The notes: generated from the sequence alone by a model not told the origin. A stretch of 38,440 nucleotides of DNA from Cellulomonas rhizosphaerae (GCF_003470205.1 NZ_QWKP01000202.1:1-38440), one strand, 5' to 3'. Shown: positions 28,350-37,095, numbered from the stretch's first letter. Translations and numbers: made by a program.

Positions 28350-28568
28350 ATGAGCACCGTCCCCGGATCCGACGCCTGGCGCGACGCCGGCCTCGCGCCC
28401 GCGTCGCCCGACGAGCCCGTCCGGCTGGTCGACGACCTCGACCCGCCCGACCCCGAGCAGTACGAGCCCGACTTCCCGCGCCCGGACCTCGACGGCACCG
28501 CCGACGAGGCCGACGTGGTGGACCAGGACAGCGAAGTGCTGCTCGACGACGAGGACGGCGACGCGTGA
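28350..28568 (+). CDS. Small acidic protein upstream of add
   Basis: 72 residues, of which 24 are Asp or Glu and only 3 are Arg, with no Lys; predicted pI is very low. It has no membrane segment and no motif I recognise. The composition, rich in Pro-Asp and ending DDEDGDA, suggests a disordered protein. The start is well supported: AAGGAGGAG lies just before ATG 28350. The stop overlaps the add start (GTGA), so translation of add is coupled to it. It may exist mainly for this coupling, or bind a cationic partner or metal. Function unknown. Confidence 0.7.
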   Translation: MSTVPGSDAWRDAGLAPASPDEPVRLVDDLDPPDPEQYEPDFPRPDLDGTADEADVVDQDSEVLLDDEDGDA

Positions 28569-29634
28569 GCCAACCGGATCTCGTCGCGCTGATCCCGTCC
28601 CTGCCCAAGGTCCTGCTGCACGACCACCTCGACGGCGGGCTGCGGCCCGCGACGATCGTCGAGCTCGCCGCCGAGATCGGCCACGAGCTGCCCACGACCG
28701 ACGCCGACGAGCTCGGCCGGTGCTTCGTCGAGGCCGCCGGCGCGGGCACGCTCGAGCTCTACCTCGAGACCTTCGCGCACACCGTCGCGGTCATGCAGAG
28801 CACGGACGGGCTGCGCCGCGTGGCACGCGAGGCCGTGCTGGACCTGGCCGCCGACGGCGTGGTCTACGCCGAGCTGCGGTACGCGCCCGAGCAGCACCTG
28901 CTCGGCGGGCTGTCCCTGCAGGACGTGGTCGACGCGGTCCAGGCCGGGTTCGCCGACGGGGTCGCCGAGGCGGGCACGATCCGCGTCGGCACCATCCTGT
29001 CCGCGATGCGCCACCTCGACCGGGCCGACGAGATCGCCGCACTGGCCCTGGCCAACCGGGACGCGGGCGTCGTCGGCTTCGACATCGCCGGGCCCGAGGA
29101 GGGCTTCCCGCCCTCGAAGCACGCGAGCGCGTTCGACACGCTGCGGCTCGCGAGCTTCCCCGCGACCGTGCACGCGGGCGAGGCGGCGGGGCTCGACTCG
29201 ATCGCCGAGGCCGTCCAGGTGGCCGGCGCGTCCCGCCTCGGGCACGGCGTCCGGCTCGCCGACGACGTGCACGCCGACGCGCTCGGGCTGCTCGCGCACT
29301 GGGTGCGCGACCGCCGCATCCCGCTCGAGCTGTGCCCCTCGTCCAACGTCCAGACCGGCGGCGCTGCCTCCGTCGCCGAGCACCCGGTCACCAGGCTGCG
29401 CGAGCTGGGCATGGCCGTCACGATCAACACCGACAACCGGCTGCAGTCCGGCACGTCCCTGTCCCGCGAGCTCACGCTGCTCGTGCAGGAGGCGGGCTGG
29501 ACGCTGGCCGACCTCGAGGACGTCACGGTCACCGCCGCGTCGCACTCGTTCGCCCACCACGACGAGCGCGCCGCGCTCATCGACACCGTGATCCGGCCCG
29601 CGTACGCCGCGGCCCGGGGAGGAAGGCACCGCGC

Positions 29635-29638
<4 letters not shown>
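28565..29638 (+). CDS. add: Adenosine deaminase
   Basis: 357-residue zinc hydrolase converting adenosine and deoxyadenosine to inosine and deoxyinosine. HDHLDGG gives zinc ligands H19 and H21. [17 protein letters not shown] (catalytic Glu region), RLGHGVRL and LCPSSN follow in the expected order. The final metal motif, usually NTDDP, reads INTDNR: the zinc-binding Asp is kept and the next Asp is Asn, as I recall for other actinobacterial homologues. The GTG overlaps the small acidic gene and the stop overlaps deoC (ATGA). It supplies inosine to the purine nucleoside phosphorylase at 32514. Confidence 0.93.
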
Positions 29639-30312
<674 letters not shown>

Positions 30313-30363
30313 GCGCGCCTCGACTGCGCACACCCGGCTGACTGACGACGACCGAGGAGAGCC

Positions 30364-30591
30364 ATGACCGCCGCCCAGCCCTCCGGCTTCGCCTTCACCG
30401 TCACGGGCGACGAGGTCGTCATCACCCACCACGGCCGCCGCGCCACGATCCTGCGCGGGCGCCGGGCCGCCGACTTCCTCGACGACGTCGAGAGCGGCGA
30501 CGACCAGCAGCTGATGGCCCGGGTCACCGGCCAGTACCGCCACGGCAACGAGCGCACCGCACGGAACCACCCGCGGAACGCCGGTCGCTGA
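30364..30591 (+). CDS. Small uncharacterised protein downstream of deoC
   Basis: 75 residues, without signal peptide or membrane segment. The middle part, VTGDEVVITHHGRRATILRGRRAADFL, reads like a small beta-alpha domain with a basic stretch, and the protein ends in a basic tail. I do not recognise a named family, though similar short proteins occur in actinobacteria. GAGGAG lies a few nucleotides before the ATG, and it starts 51 nt after deoC with no visible terminator, so it is probably the last gene of the add-deoC transcript. It converges with the mutase gene, with 21 nt between stops. A nucleic-acid-binding role is a guess from the charge only. Confidence 0.65.
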   Translation: MTAAQPSGFAFTVTGDEVVITHHGRRATILRGRRAADFLDDVESGDDQQLMARVTGQYRHGNERTARNHPRNAGR

Positions 30592-30612
30592 CCCTGGACG
30601 GTGGGGCGGCTG

Positions 30613-32478
30613 TCAGAGTCCCAGGGCCGTGCGCATGTCCGTAGCGACGGCGTCGAGCCGCTCGCGGGCCGCGCGGCGGCCGGCCACCACCGCGTGGTCG
30701 TCGGCGCCGGCGTCCAGCGGCACGACGACCTCGAGGTAGCACTTCACCTTGGGCTCGGTCCCGCTGGGCCGCACGATGACGCGCGTCCCGTCCTGCGTCT
30801 CGAGGCGCAGCCCCTCGGTCGGCGGCAGGCCGCCGCGATCGTCGTCGGTGCCGGCGGCGAGGTCGACGACGCGGGCCACCTGCGAGCCCGCGAGGGTCGC
30901 GGGCGGCGCCGAGCGGAGCCGGTCGACGGTCGCGGGGATCTGGGCCAGGTCGGTGAACCGCGCCGAGACCTGGTCGGTCAGGTGCAGGCCGTGCGTGCGG
31001 GCCAGGTCGTCGAGCTCGTCGACCAACGTGCGGCCAGCCGCCTTGAGCCGGGCGGCCTCGCCGGCGACGAGCAGCGCCGCCGTGATGCCGTCCTTGTCGC
31101 GCACGTGGGCCGGGTCGACGCAGTAGCCGAGCGCCTCCTCGTAGCCGAAGACGAGGCCGTCGACGCGCGAGATCCACTTGAAGCCGGTGAGGGTCTGCGC
31201 ATGCCGGACGCTCGCGGCGTCGGCGATGCGCGCGAGCAGGCGCGAGGAGACGATCGAGTTCGCGAACGTCGCGGTCGGGTCGAGCGGGCCGGGGTCGGCG
31301 GCGAGCCGGGCCGCGACGGTCGCGCCGAGCAGCGCGCCGGTCTCGTCGCCGTGCAGCATCCGCCAGCCCTCGGCCGCCGCGGTGTCCGGGCCGCGGAAGG
31401 AGCGCGAGCGCGGGTCCTGCACCGCGGCCGCGCACCGGTCGGCGTCCGGGTCGAGCGCGAGCACCAGGTCGGCGCCCTCGTCGCCCGCGAGGCCGATCGC
31501 GAGGTCGATCGCGCCCGGCTCCTCGGGGTTCGGGAACGCGACGCTCGGGAAGTCGCCGTCCGGGTCGGCCTGCTCGGGCACGACGAGCACGTCGGTGAAC
31601 CCGGCCTCGGCGAGCACCCGCTGCGCCACAGCGCCGCCCACGCCGTGCAGCGGCGTGAGCACGATGCGCAGCTTCGCGGCGGCGGCGCGCGCCGCCGGGT
31701 CGGCCAGGGCGACGGCGGTCGCCACGTACGCGTCGACGACCGCGTCGTCGAGCAGCGTCCAGCCGTCCTGCGCGCGGGGGACGGACGCGACCGACGGGAC
31801 GCGCGCGATCTCGTGAGCGATCGCCGCGTCCACGGGGGCGACGATCTGCGCGCCCTGGCCGGAGTCGGAGACGACCCGCCCGCCCAGGTAGACCTTGTAG
31901 CCGTTGTCCTGCGGGGGGTTGTGCGACGCGGTGACCATGATCCCGGCGTCGGCCTCGAGGTGCCGCACGGCGAACGCGAGCACGGGGGTCGGCAGGGCCG
32001 ACGGCAAGAGCAGCACCTCGATGCCGACCGCGGTGAGCACCGCGGCGGTGTCGAGCGCGAAGTCGTGGGAGTTGTGCCGCGCGTCGTAGCCGACGACCAC
32101 GCGGGGGCGGGGGCTCACGCCGTCGAGCTCGCCGAGCAGGAAGTCCGCGATGCCGGACGCCGCGCGGATCACGACCGCGCGGTTCATCCGGTGCGGGCCG
32201 CCGCCGAGCCGGCCGCGCAGACCGGCGGTGCCGAACTGCAGCAGGCCGGAGAAGCGGTCGGCCAGCTCGTCGCGGGCGGCGTGCCGCTGGTCGATCACCT
32301 GACGCTGGGTCGGGTCCGGGTCGCGGCCGTCCTGGAGCCCGTCCGGCTCGCGGTTCGCGCGTTCCAGGAGGGCGCGCAGCTCGTCGGCGGTGTCGTGGTC
32401 GGGGTCGTCGTCGACCCAGGCCTGCACCTGTCCCTCGAGCTCCGACCACGTGACCTGCTTCGACCCGGCGTCGTCCAT
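30613..32478 (-). CDS. Phosphosugar mutase (phospho-mannomutase/glucomutase family)
   Basis: 621-residue alpha-D-phosphohexomutase family enzyme. The phosphoserine loop is VTASHNP with S185. The metal loop is DPDADR (D343, D345, D347). The sugar-binding loop is GYEEALGY and the phosphate-binding loop is RPSGTEPKVK near the C-terminus. All four domains are present. Length and the EEALGY loop fit the PGM2/phosphopentomutase-like group; M. tuberculosis pmmB has the same neighbourhood. Beside purine nucleoside phosphorylase, a phosphopentomutase activity turning (deoxy)ribose 1-phosphate into 5-phosphate is attractive, because DeoC needs that product and no deoB is seen here. ATG 32478 follows TACGTT by 6 nt. 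Confidence 0.88.
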   Translation of the reverse strand: MDDAGSKQVTWSELEGQVQAWVDDDPDHDTADELRALLERANREPDGLQDGRDPDPTQRQVIDQRHAARDELADRFSGLLQFGTAGLRGRLGGGPHRMNRAVVIRAASGIADFLLGELDGVSPRPRVVVGYDARHNSHDFALDTAAVLTAVGIEVLLLPSALPTPVLAFAVRHLEADAGIMVTASHNPPQDNGYKVYLGGRVVSDSGQGAQIVAPVDAAIAHEIARVPSVASVPRAQDGWTLLDDAVVDAYVATAVALADPAARAAAAKLRIVLTPLHGVGGAVAQRVLAEAGFTDVLVVPEQADPDGDFPSVAFPNPEEPGAIDLAIGLAGDEGADLVLALDPDADRCAAAVQDPRSRSFRGPDTAAAEGWRMLHGDETGALLGATVAARLAADPGPLDPTATFANSIVSSRLLARIADAASVRHAQTLTGFKWISRVDGLVFGYEEALGYCVDPAHVRDKDGITAALLVAGEAARLKAAGRTLVDELDDLARTHGLHLTDQVSARFTDLAQIPATVDRLRSAPPATLAGSQVARVVDLAAGTDDDRGGLPPTEGLRLETQDGTRVIVRPSGTEPKVKCYLEVVVPLDAGADDHAVVAGRRAARERLDAVATDMRTALGL

Positions 32479-32484
32479 CGCACC

Positions 32485-32490
32485 AACGTA
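32485..32490 (-). promoter_or_regulatory. -10 element of the mutase gene, leaderless type
   Basis: TACGTT on the minus strand ends 6 nt before ATG 32478. It lies in the 35-nt gap after the purine nucleoside phosphorylase stop. Confidence 0.55.
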
Positions 32491-32513
32491 GCGGCCCGGC
32501 GGCCGCCCGACGA

Positions 32514-33344
32514 TCAGAGGCGCTTGATGACCTCGGCCAGCAGCGCGCTGATGCGCGGCCCGGCGGCCGCGCCGGCCTCGAGGACCTCCGCGTGCGCGAG
32601 CGGTGTCTCGCTGATCCCGGCGCCGAAGTTGGTGACGAGCGAGACGCCCAGCACCTCGAGGCCCGCGTGCCGCGCGGCGATCGCCTCGAGCGTCGTCGAC
32701 ATCCCGACGAGGTCGCCGCCCAGGACACCGGCCATGCGCACCTCGGCCGGGGTCTCGTAGTGCGGCCCGGGGAACTGCACGTACACGCCCTCGCCGAGGG
32801 TCGCGTCGACCTCGTGCGCGATCGCGCGCAGGCGGGTCGAGTACAGGTCGGTGAGGTCGACGAACGTCGCGCCCTCGAGCGGCGAGGTCGCCGTGAGGTT
32901 GATGTGGTCGCGGATGAGCACGGGCGTGCCCGGGCCCCACGCGGGGTTGAGGCCGCCGCAGCCGTTGGTCAGCACGACGGTCGTCGCGCCGGCCGCGGCC
33001 GCGGTGCGCACCCCGTGCACGACGCGACGCACGCCGCGCCCCTCGTACAGGTGCGTGCGCGAGCCGAGCACGAGCGCGTGCTTGCCGGTCGCCGCGATGC
33101 GCACCGAGCGGATGATCCCGCTGTGCCCGACGACGGCCGCGGCCGAGAAGCCGGGGACGTCGGTGCTCGGGATCTCGGCGACCGTCTCGCCGAGCAGGTC
33201 CGCCGCGCCGCCCCAGCCGGAGCCCAGCACGAGCGCGACGTCGTGCTTCGGCACGCCTGTCGCCTCGGCGAGGTGCGCCGCGGCCGCGCGTGCTGCGTCG
33301 AACGGGTCGGTCGTCGGGTCGTCGAGGTCTGTGACGTCGCTCAT
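32514..33344 (-). CDS. punA: Purine nucleoside phosphorylase, trimeric type
   Basis: 276-residue enzyme that phosphorolyses inosine and guanosine, and their deoxy forms, to base and (deoxy)ribose 1-phosphate. Visible motifs are LGSGWGG (40-46, phosphate loop), GHSG, the GSRTHLYEG segment, TNGCGGLNP, FPGPHYETPAE and the catalytic TNFGAG near residue 235. These match the trimeric class (human/M. tuberculosis type) and not the hexameric E. coli DeoD. ATG 33344 is fixed by TAACCT 6 nt upstream. It is divergent from lpdA with overlapping promoter space and is followed by the phosphosugar mutase. Confidence 0.93.
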   Translation of the reverse strand: MSDVTDLDDPTTDPFDAARAAAAHLAEATGVPKHDVALVLGSGWGGAADLLGETVAEIPSTDVPGFSAAAVVGHSGIIRSVRIAATGKHALVLGSRTHLYEGRGVRRVVHGVRTAAAAGATTVVLTNGCGGLNPAWGPGTPVLIRDHINLTATSPLEGATFVDLTDLYSTRLRAIAHEVDATLGEGVYVQFPGPHYETPAEVRMAGVLGGDLVGMSTTLEAIAARHAGLEVLGVSLVTNFGAGISETPLAHAEVLEAGAAAGPRISALLAEVIKRL

Positions 33345-33350
33345 GCCCCG

Positions 33351-33356
33351 AGGTTA
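33351..33356 (-). promoter_or_regulatory. -10 element of punA, leaderless type
   Basis: TAACCT on the minus strand ends 6 nt before ATG 33344. Its expected -35 zone overlaps that of the divergent lpdA promoter. Confidence 0.6.
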
Positions 33357-33384
33357 TCGCCCGTGCGAGCACTCACAGGAACGG

Positions 33385-33390
33385 CACAAT
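33385..33390 (+). promoter_or_regulatory. -10-like element of lpdA, leaderless type
   Basis: CACAAT ends 7 nt before GTG 33398. The ATG at 33389 lies inside this element, so GTG 33398 is the better start. Confidence 0.45.
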
Positions 33391-33397
33391 GGGCGTC

Positions 33398-34840
33398 GTG
33401 AGCACACCTGCGCCCGATGCGTCCGTGAACCCCGCCAGCCGCGTCGTCATCGTCGGCGGTGGTCCCGGTGGCTACGAGGCGGCTCTCGTCGCCCGGCGCC
33501 TGGGTGCCGACGTGACGATCGTCGAGCGTGCGGGCCTCGGTGGCGCCGCGGTGCTCACCGACGTCATGCCGTCCAAGACGCTCATCGCGACCGCCGAGTG
33601 GCTCACCATCGCCGACCGCGCGCCCGAGCTGGGCATCCGCGCCGACAACCTCGCCGCGTCCGGCGCGGAGGCGCGCCACTACATCGACCTCGCCGCGGTC
33701 AACACGCGCGTCAAGGCGCTGGCCGCCGCCCAGAGCGCCGACATCCGTGCGCGCCTGGAGCGCGAGGGCGTGCGGATCCTGCTCGGCGAGGGGCGCCTGG
33801 ACGGCCCGCAGCGCGTGCTCGTGACGACGCCGGGCGGCGTGGCCGACGAGGCCCTCGAGGCCGACATGATCCTCGTCGCGACCGGTGCGACGCCGCGCGA
33901 GCTGCCGACGGCCCGCCCCGACGGCGAGCGCATCCTGACCTGGACCCAGCTCTACGACCTCACCGCGCTGCCGGAGAAGCTCATCGTCGTCGGCTCGGGC
34001 GTCACCGGGGCCGAGTTCGCCGGCGCGTACACGTCGCTCGGCGCGGACGTCACGCTCGTCTCCAGCCGCGACCGCGTGCTGCCGGGCGAGGACGCGGACG
34101 CCGCCGAGCTGCTCGAGGACGTGTTCAAGGCGCGCGGCATGCACGTGCTCTCGCGCTCGCGGGCCGAGGGCGCGCGCCGGACCGCCGACGGTGTCGTCGT
34201 GACGCTGGCCGACGGCCGCGAGGTCGAGGGGTCGCACGTGCTGTTCGCGGTCGGGTCGATCCCCACGACGACCGGGCTCGGGCTCGAGGAGGCCGGCGTG
34301 CGCCTGTCGCCGTCGGGGCACATCCAGGTCGACAAGGTCTCGCGCACGAGCGCGCGCGGCATCTACGCCGCCGGCGACGTCACGGGCGTGCTGCCGCTCG
34401 CGTCGGTCGCGGCGACGCAGGGCCGGATCGCGATGTCGCACGCACTCGGCGACGCGGTCAAGCCGCTCGCGCTGCGCGGCGTCTCGGCGAACATCTTCAC
34501 GGCACCGGAGATCGCCACGGTCGGGCTCTCGGAGTCCCGGCTGCAGTCGATGGGCATCCAGTACGCGGTGAGCATGCTGCCCATCGCCCGCAACCCCCGC
34601 GCCAAGATGCTCGGCGTGCGGGAGGGGTTCATCAAGATCTTCGCGCACCCGGCCTCGGGCCAGGTGCTGGGCGCGGTGCTCGTCGGGCCGCGCGCGTCCG
34701 AGTCGGTGTTCCCGCTGACCCTCGCCGTGACCCATCGGATGACCACCGACCAGGTCGCCGAGGCCGTGACCGTCTACCCGTCGATGTCGGGGACGATCGC
34801 GGAGGTGGCACGCATGCTGCATCACCGTACGGAGGACTGA
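33398..34840 (+). CDS. lpdA: LpdA-type NAD(P)H:quinone dehydrogenase
   Basis: 480-residue FAD protein of the flavoprotein disulfide reductase family. FAD motif GGGPGG is at 20-25, a second dinucleotide fold has VVGSGVTGAEFAG, and the FAD segment YAAGDVTGVLPLA follows. The redox-active disulfide of true lipoamide dehydrogenases (CxxxxC) is absent: the positions hold A51 and V56 in GGAAVLTDVMPSK. The C-terminal HP..E pair is also not intact (HRMTTDQ). This matches M. tuberculosis LpdA (Rv3303c), described as a quinone reductase linked to oxidative stress, which also lacks the first cysteine. A role in lipoamide oxidation is therefore excluded. Confidence 0.9.
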   Translation: MSTPAPDASVNPASRVVIVGGGPGGYEAALVARRLGADVTIVERAGLGGAAVLTDVMPSKTLIATAEWLTIADRAPELGIRADNLAASGAEARHYIDLAAVNTRVKALAAAQSADIRARLEREGVRILLGEGRLDGPQRVLVTTPGGVADEALEADMILVATGATPRELPTARPDGERILTWTQLYDLTALPEKLIVVGSGVTGAEFAGAYTSLGADVTLVSSRDRVLPGEDADAAELLEDVFKARGMHVLSRSRAEGARRTADGVVVTLADGREVEGSHVLFAVGSIPTTTGLGLEEAGVRLSPSGHIQVDKVSRTSARGIYAAGDVTGVLPLASVAATQGRIAMSHALGDAVKPLALRGVSANIFTAPEIATVGLSESRLQSMGIQYAVSMLPIARNPRAKMLGVREGFIKIFAHPASGQVLGAVLVGPRASESVFPLTLAVTHRMTTDQVAEAVTVYPSMSGTIAEVARMLHHRTED

Positions 34841-34843
34841 CGC

Positions 34844-34892
34844 GGAGCGCAGGGGCCGGTGGGGGCGAAGCACCCGCCGGCCCCGGAGCGCA
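34844..34892 (+). terminator. Strong hairpin after lpdA, flanked by 8-bp direct repeats
   Basis: Stem: GGGGCCGG (34852-34859) with CCGGCCCC (34877-34884), continued by a G-U pair and three G-C pairs around a 9-nt loop. GGAGCGCA stands immediately on both sides (34844-34851 and 34885-34892). No T-tract. It starts 11 nt after the lpdA stop. Confidence 0.7.
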
Positions 34893-35004
34893 GCGTCAGT
34901 CCGACCACAAGCACAGGGACTGAGGCGCCCAACAAGCCCGGCCGGCGCGCAGCGCCGCCGACGCCTGCCCCCAGGCGAGCGCCCACCCGCCCAGCCCGGG
35001 CATC

Positions 35005-35062
35005 ACGCCGATTTCTCATCGATACGCCGATTGCAATCACCGTATCGATGACGAATCGGCGT
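35005..35062. repeat. 58-bp concentric palindrome in the lpdA-EEP gap
   Basis: Arms 35005-35026 and 35041-35062 are 22 bp each with two mismatched pairs. The centre holds a perfect 10-bp palindrome, GATTGCAATC (35029-35038), on the same symmetry axis. In all, 25 of 29 base pairs are complementary. GC is about 52 percent against well over 70 percent around it. ACGCCGATT occurs twice directly and once inverted. Function unknown. The remaining 278-nt gap holds only the flanking hairpins; no gene is seen. Confidence 0.7.
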
Positions 35063-35070
35063 ACTGACGA

Positions 35071-35086
35071 CCAGCGGCAGCGCTGG
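35071..35086 (-). terminator. Possible terminator of the EEP gene
   Basis: CCAGCG (35071-35076) pairs with CGCTGG (35081-35086) around a 4-nt loop, about 35 nt past the EEP stop on the minus strand. Modest stem, no T-tract. Confidence 0.35.
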
Positions 35087-35118
35087 CCGCCCCGCGGCGC
35101 AGCCTCCGACCCCAACGC

Positions 35119-37095
35119 TCAGCTCATCGGTGCCGCGCGCGTCACCACCGGCAGGTGGTCCGACTCGCGGGGCTCGGTCGGGACGCGGGCGTCGGTGAAG
35201 GTCATCTGCTGACCGAAGATCCAGTCGATGCGGGCGTCGGGGTCGGTGCTGGGTGAGGTCAAGGCGTCCGACGAGCCGGCGGTGTCGACCGCCGAGACCC
35301 AGCCGGCGTCCTCGAGCAGCGTGATCTCGGGCCAGCCCGGCTCGGCGTTGAGGTCGCCTGCGAGCAGCGAGGGGCCGGTGACGGGCTCGTCGGCCAGCAG
35401 CGTGCGGAGCTGCTCGAGGCGGGTCGGCGTGTTCTCCTCGCGGTGCTGGAGGTGGACCGACGTCACGCGCACGGCGGTGCCCGACCGCGTCACGACGGTC
35501 GTCGACAGCGCCGAGCGCTGCTGTGGCCCCGCGCCGTACGGGAGGGCGTGGACGGCCGTGTCGGCCAGCGCGGAGCGGGACAGGACGGCGTTGCCGAACT
35601 GCCGGTCGGCCGCCGGCGCGAAGCGCACGGTCATCCCGAGGCGGTGCGCCATCCAGGTCGCGACGTCGGTGCCGCCGCCGAAGATCCAGCCGCGCTCGAC
35701 CTCCTGCAGCGCGACGACGTCCGGGTGCTCCTCGGCGATGGTCCGCGCGATGCCCTCGAGGTCCACCGCTGTGAGCGGCGAGACCCCGTAGTGCAGGTTC
35801 CAGGTGACGACGGTCAGCTCGTCGCTCGCGGCGCGCGCGGGGACGTCCGGGCCGGTGGTGCTGGTCCCGTAGGGCACGAGGCCGACGAGCGCGAGCAGGA
35901 CCGCGGGCCCGAGGAGCAGCCGCACGGTGTTGACCCGCGCGGGGATGCGCTCGGGGGCGGGATGCTCGACGGGCGGCGAGTCGGGCGTGCGTCGACGCAA
36001 CCCGGTCAGCGCCAGGACCAGCGCGGCGATGACGACGACCCACGCGTTGTCGACCGGCAGCGGGACGTCGTAGTCGAGCATGTAGAGCAGGAGCGGCAGC
36101 ACGATGCCGAGGCCGGCGATCGCGGTCGCCCCCATGGTCCGCAGCACGCCGCGCGGCGCGGGCCCGTGCATGGTCAGGGTTCCGGTGACGACGACCCCGA
36201 CCGCGACCGCGAGCACGACGAGCGCGACGAGGGCGAGCGCGCCGGTCAGCCACATCGTCCCGGCGGTCCCCGCGACGAGCAGCACCGCGGCGCCGATCCG
36301 CACGGGGCCGGGCCACGTCTCGGGCCGCAGCAGGATCCACACGCCGACCACCGAGGCGAGGACCAGCACGAGCCCCGCGATGCCCAGGGCGATGCCGGTC
36401 TGCGAGGCCGCGAACGCAGGGTTGGCCAGGATCATCGCGGCGAGCGCGAGGAACGGACCGAGCGCCCAGAGTCGCCGCGGCCGGCCGGTCGCGGGCGCGG
36501 CACCGCCGTGCCCGCGGGACAGCGAGCGCGCGGTGAGCAGCGGCGCGAGCGCGATCACGGCGGCCACGACCCAGCCCGACCAGCCGTCCCGCCAGATCGC
36601 GTCCCACGTGCCGAGGGCCATCTGCAGTCCGACGGAGAGCCCGCACCCGAGCAGCAGCCCGGTCGCGGCCTGCCGCCCTCCCGCAGGGCGTCCGGCGACG
36701 AAGGCCACCGCGAGCGTGAGCGCCGCGACCGCGACGGCCACTGTCACGAGCCCGACCCAGAACAGCGCCCCGCCGTCGACGGCCTGCGCGAGCAGCCGTG
36801 CGACGGCCAGGACTCCTGCGCCGGTCAGGACCGCGGCCGTCGTCGGGATCCCCGAGCGGCAGCGCGTGGCCAGCAGCACGAGGCCCGCGACGAGCCCGGC
36901 GGCCGCGTAGGTGCCCGCCGCGGCGAGACCGGCGGCGACCGTGCTCGTCGCGAACGCGCGGTCGAGCAGGGGGCCGCTCGCGCGGATCATCTCGAGCGCG
37001 GCGACGGTCAGCGTCGCGACGAGCCAGACCCGGGTGGGGGTGCCGGCGTCGGGCGGTGTGGCGGGTGGGCGCACGTCGGGTGGGAGCTGCGTCAC
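35119..37095 (-). CDS. Membrane protein with C-terminal EEP hydrolase domain
   Basis: 658-residue fusion. Residues from about 20 to 395 contain roughly ten to twelve hydrophobic membrane segments. Residues from about 404 to 658 are an endonuclease/exonuclease/phosphatase domain with VTWNLHYG (metal Asn), ALQEVERG (metal Glu), the SVHLQHRE region, AGDLNAEPG (Asp/Asn pair) and SDHLPV (catalytic His). All hallmark residues are present, so it should be an active phosphodiesterase or phosphatase. The domain follows the last helix, so it may face outward; the substrate could be a phospholipid or envelope phosphodiester (inference). GTG 37095 is fixed by TAGCGT 7 nt upstream. Confidence 0.82.
   Translation of the reverse strand: MTQLPPDVRPPATPPDAGTPTRVWLVATLTVAALEMIRASGPLLDRAFATSTVAAGLAAAGTYAAAGLVAGLVLLATRCRSGIPTTAAVLTGAGVLAVARLLAQAVDGGALFWVGLVTVAVAVAALTLAVAFVAGRPAGGRQAATGLLLGCGLSVGLQMALGTWDAIWRDGWSGWVVAAVIALAPLLTARSLSRGHGGAAPATGRPRRLWALGPFLALAAMILANPAFAASQTGIALGIAGLVLVLASVVGVWILLRPETWPGPVRIGAAVLLVAGTAGTMWLTGALALVALVVLAVAVGVVVTGTLTMHGPAPRGVLRTMGATAIAGLGIVLPLLLYMLDYDVPLPVDNAWVVVIAALVLALTGLRRRTPDSPPVEHPAPERIPARVNTVRLLLGPAVLLALVGLVPYGTSTTGPDVPARAASDELTVVTWNLHYGVSPLTAVDLEGIARTIAEEHPDVVALQEVERGWIFGGGTDVATWMAHRLGMTVRFAPAADRQFGNAVLSRSALADTAVHALPYGAGPQQRSALSTTVVTRSGTAVRVTSVHLQHREENTPTRLEQLRTLLADEPVTGPSLLAGDLNAEPGWPEITLLEDAGWVSAVDTAGSSDALTSPSTDPDARIDWIFGQQMTFTDARVPTEPRESDHLPVVTRAAPMS

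Noticed and set aside
35005-35062. Palindrome as parS, dif or an integrase attachment site
   Set aside because: It does not match the parS consensus or the dif architecture as I know them, and no integrase, recombinase or tRNA gene is nearby.
34822-35212. Two opposite-strand ORFs across the lpdA-EEP gap that give similar peptides
   Set aside because: The similarity is a by-product of the 58-bp palindrome. Both overlap flanking genes and have no ribosome site.
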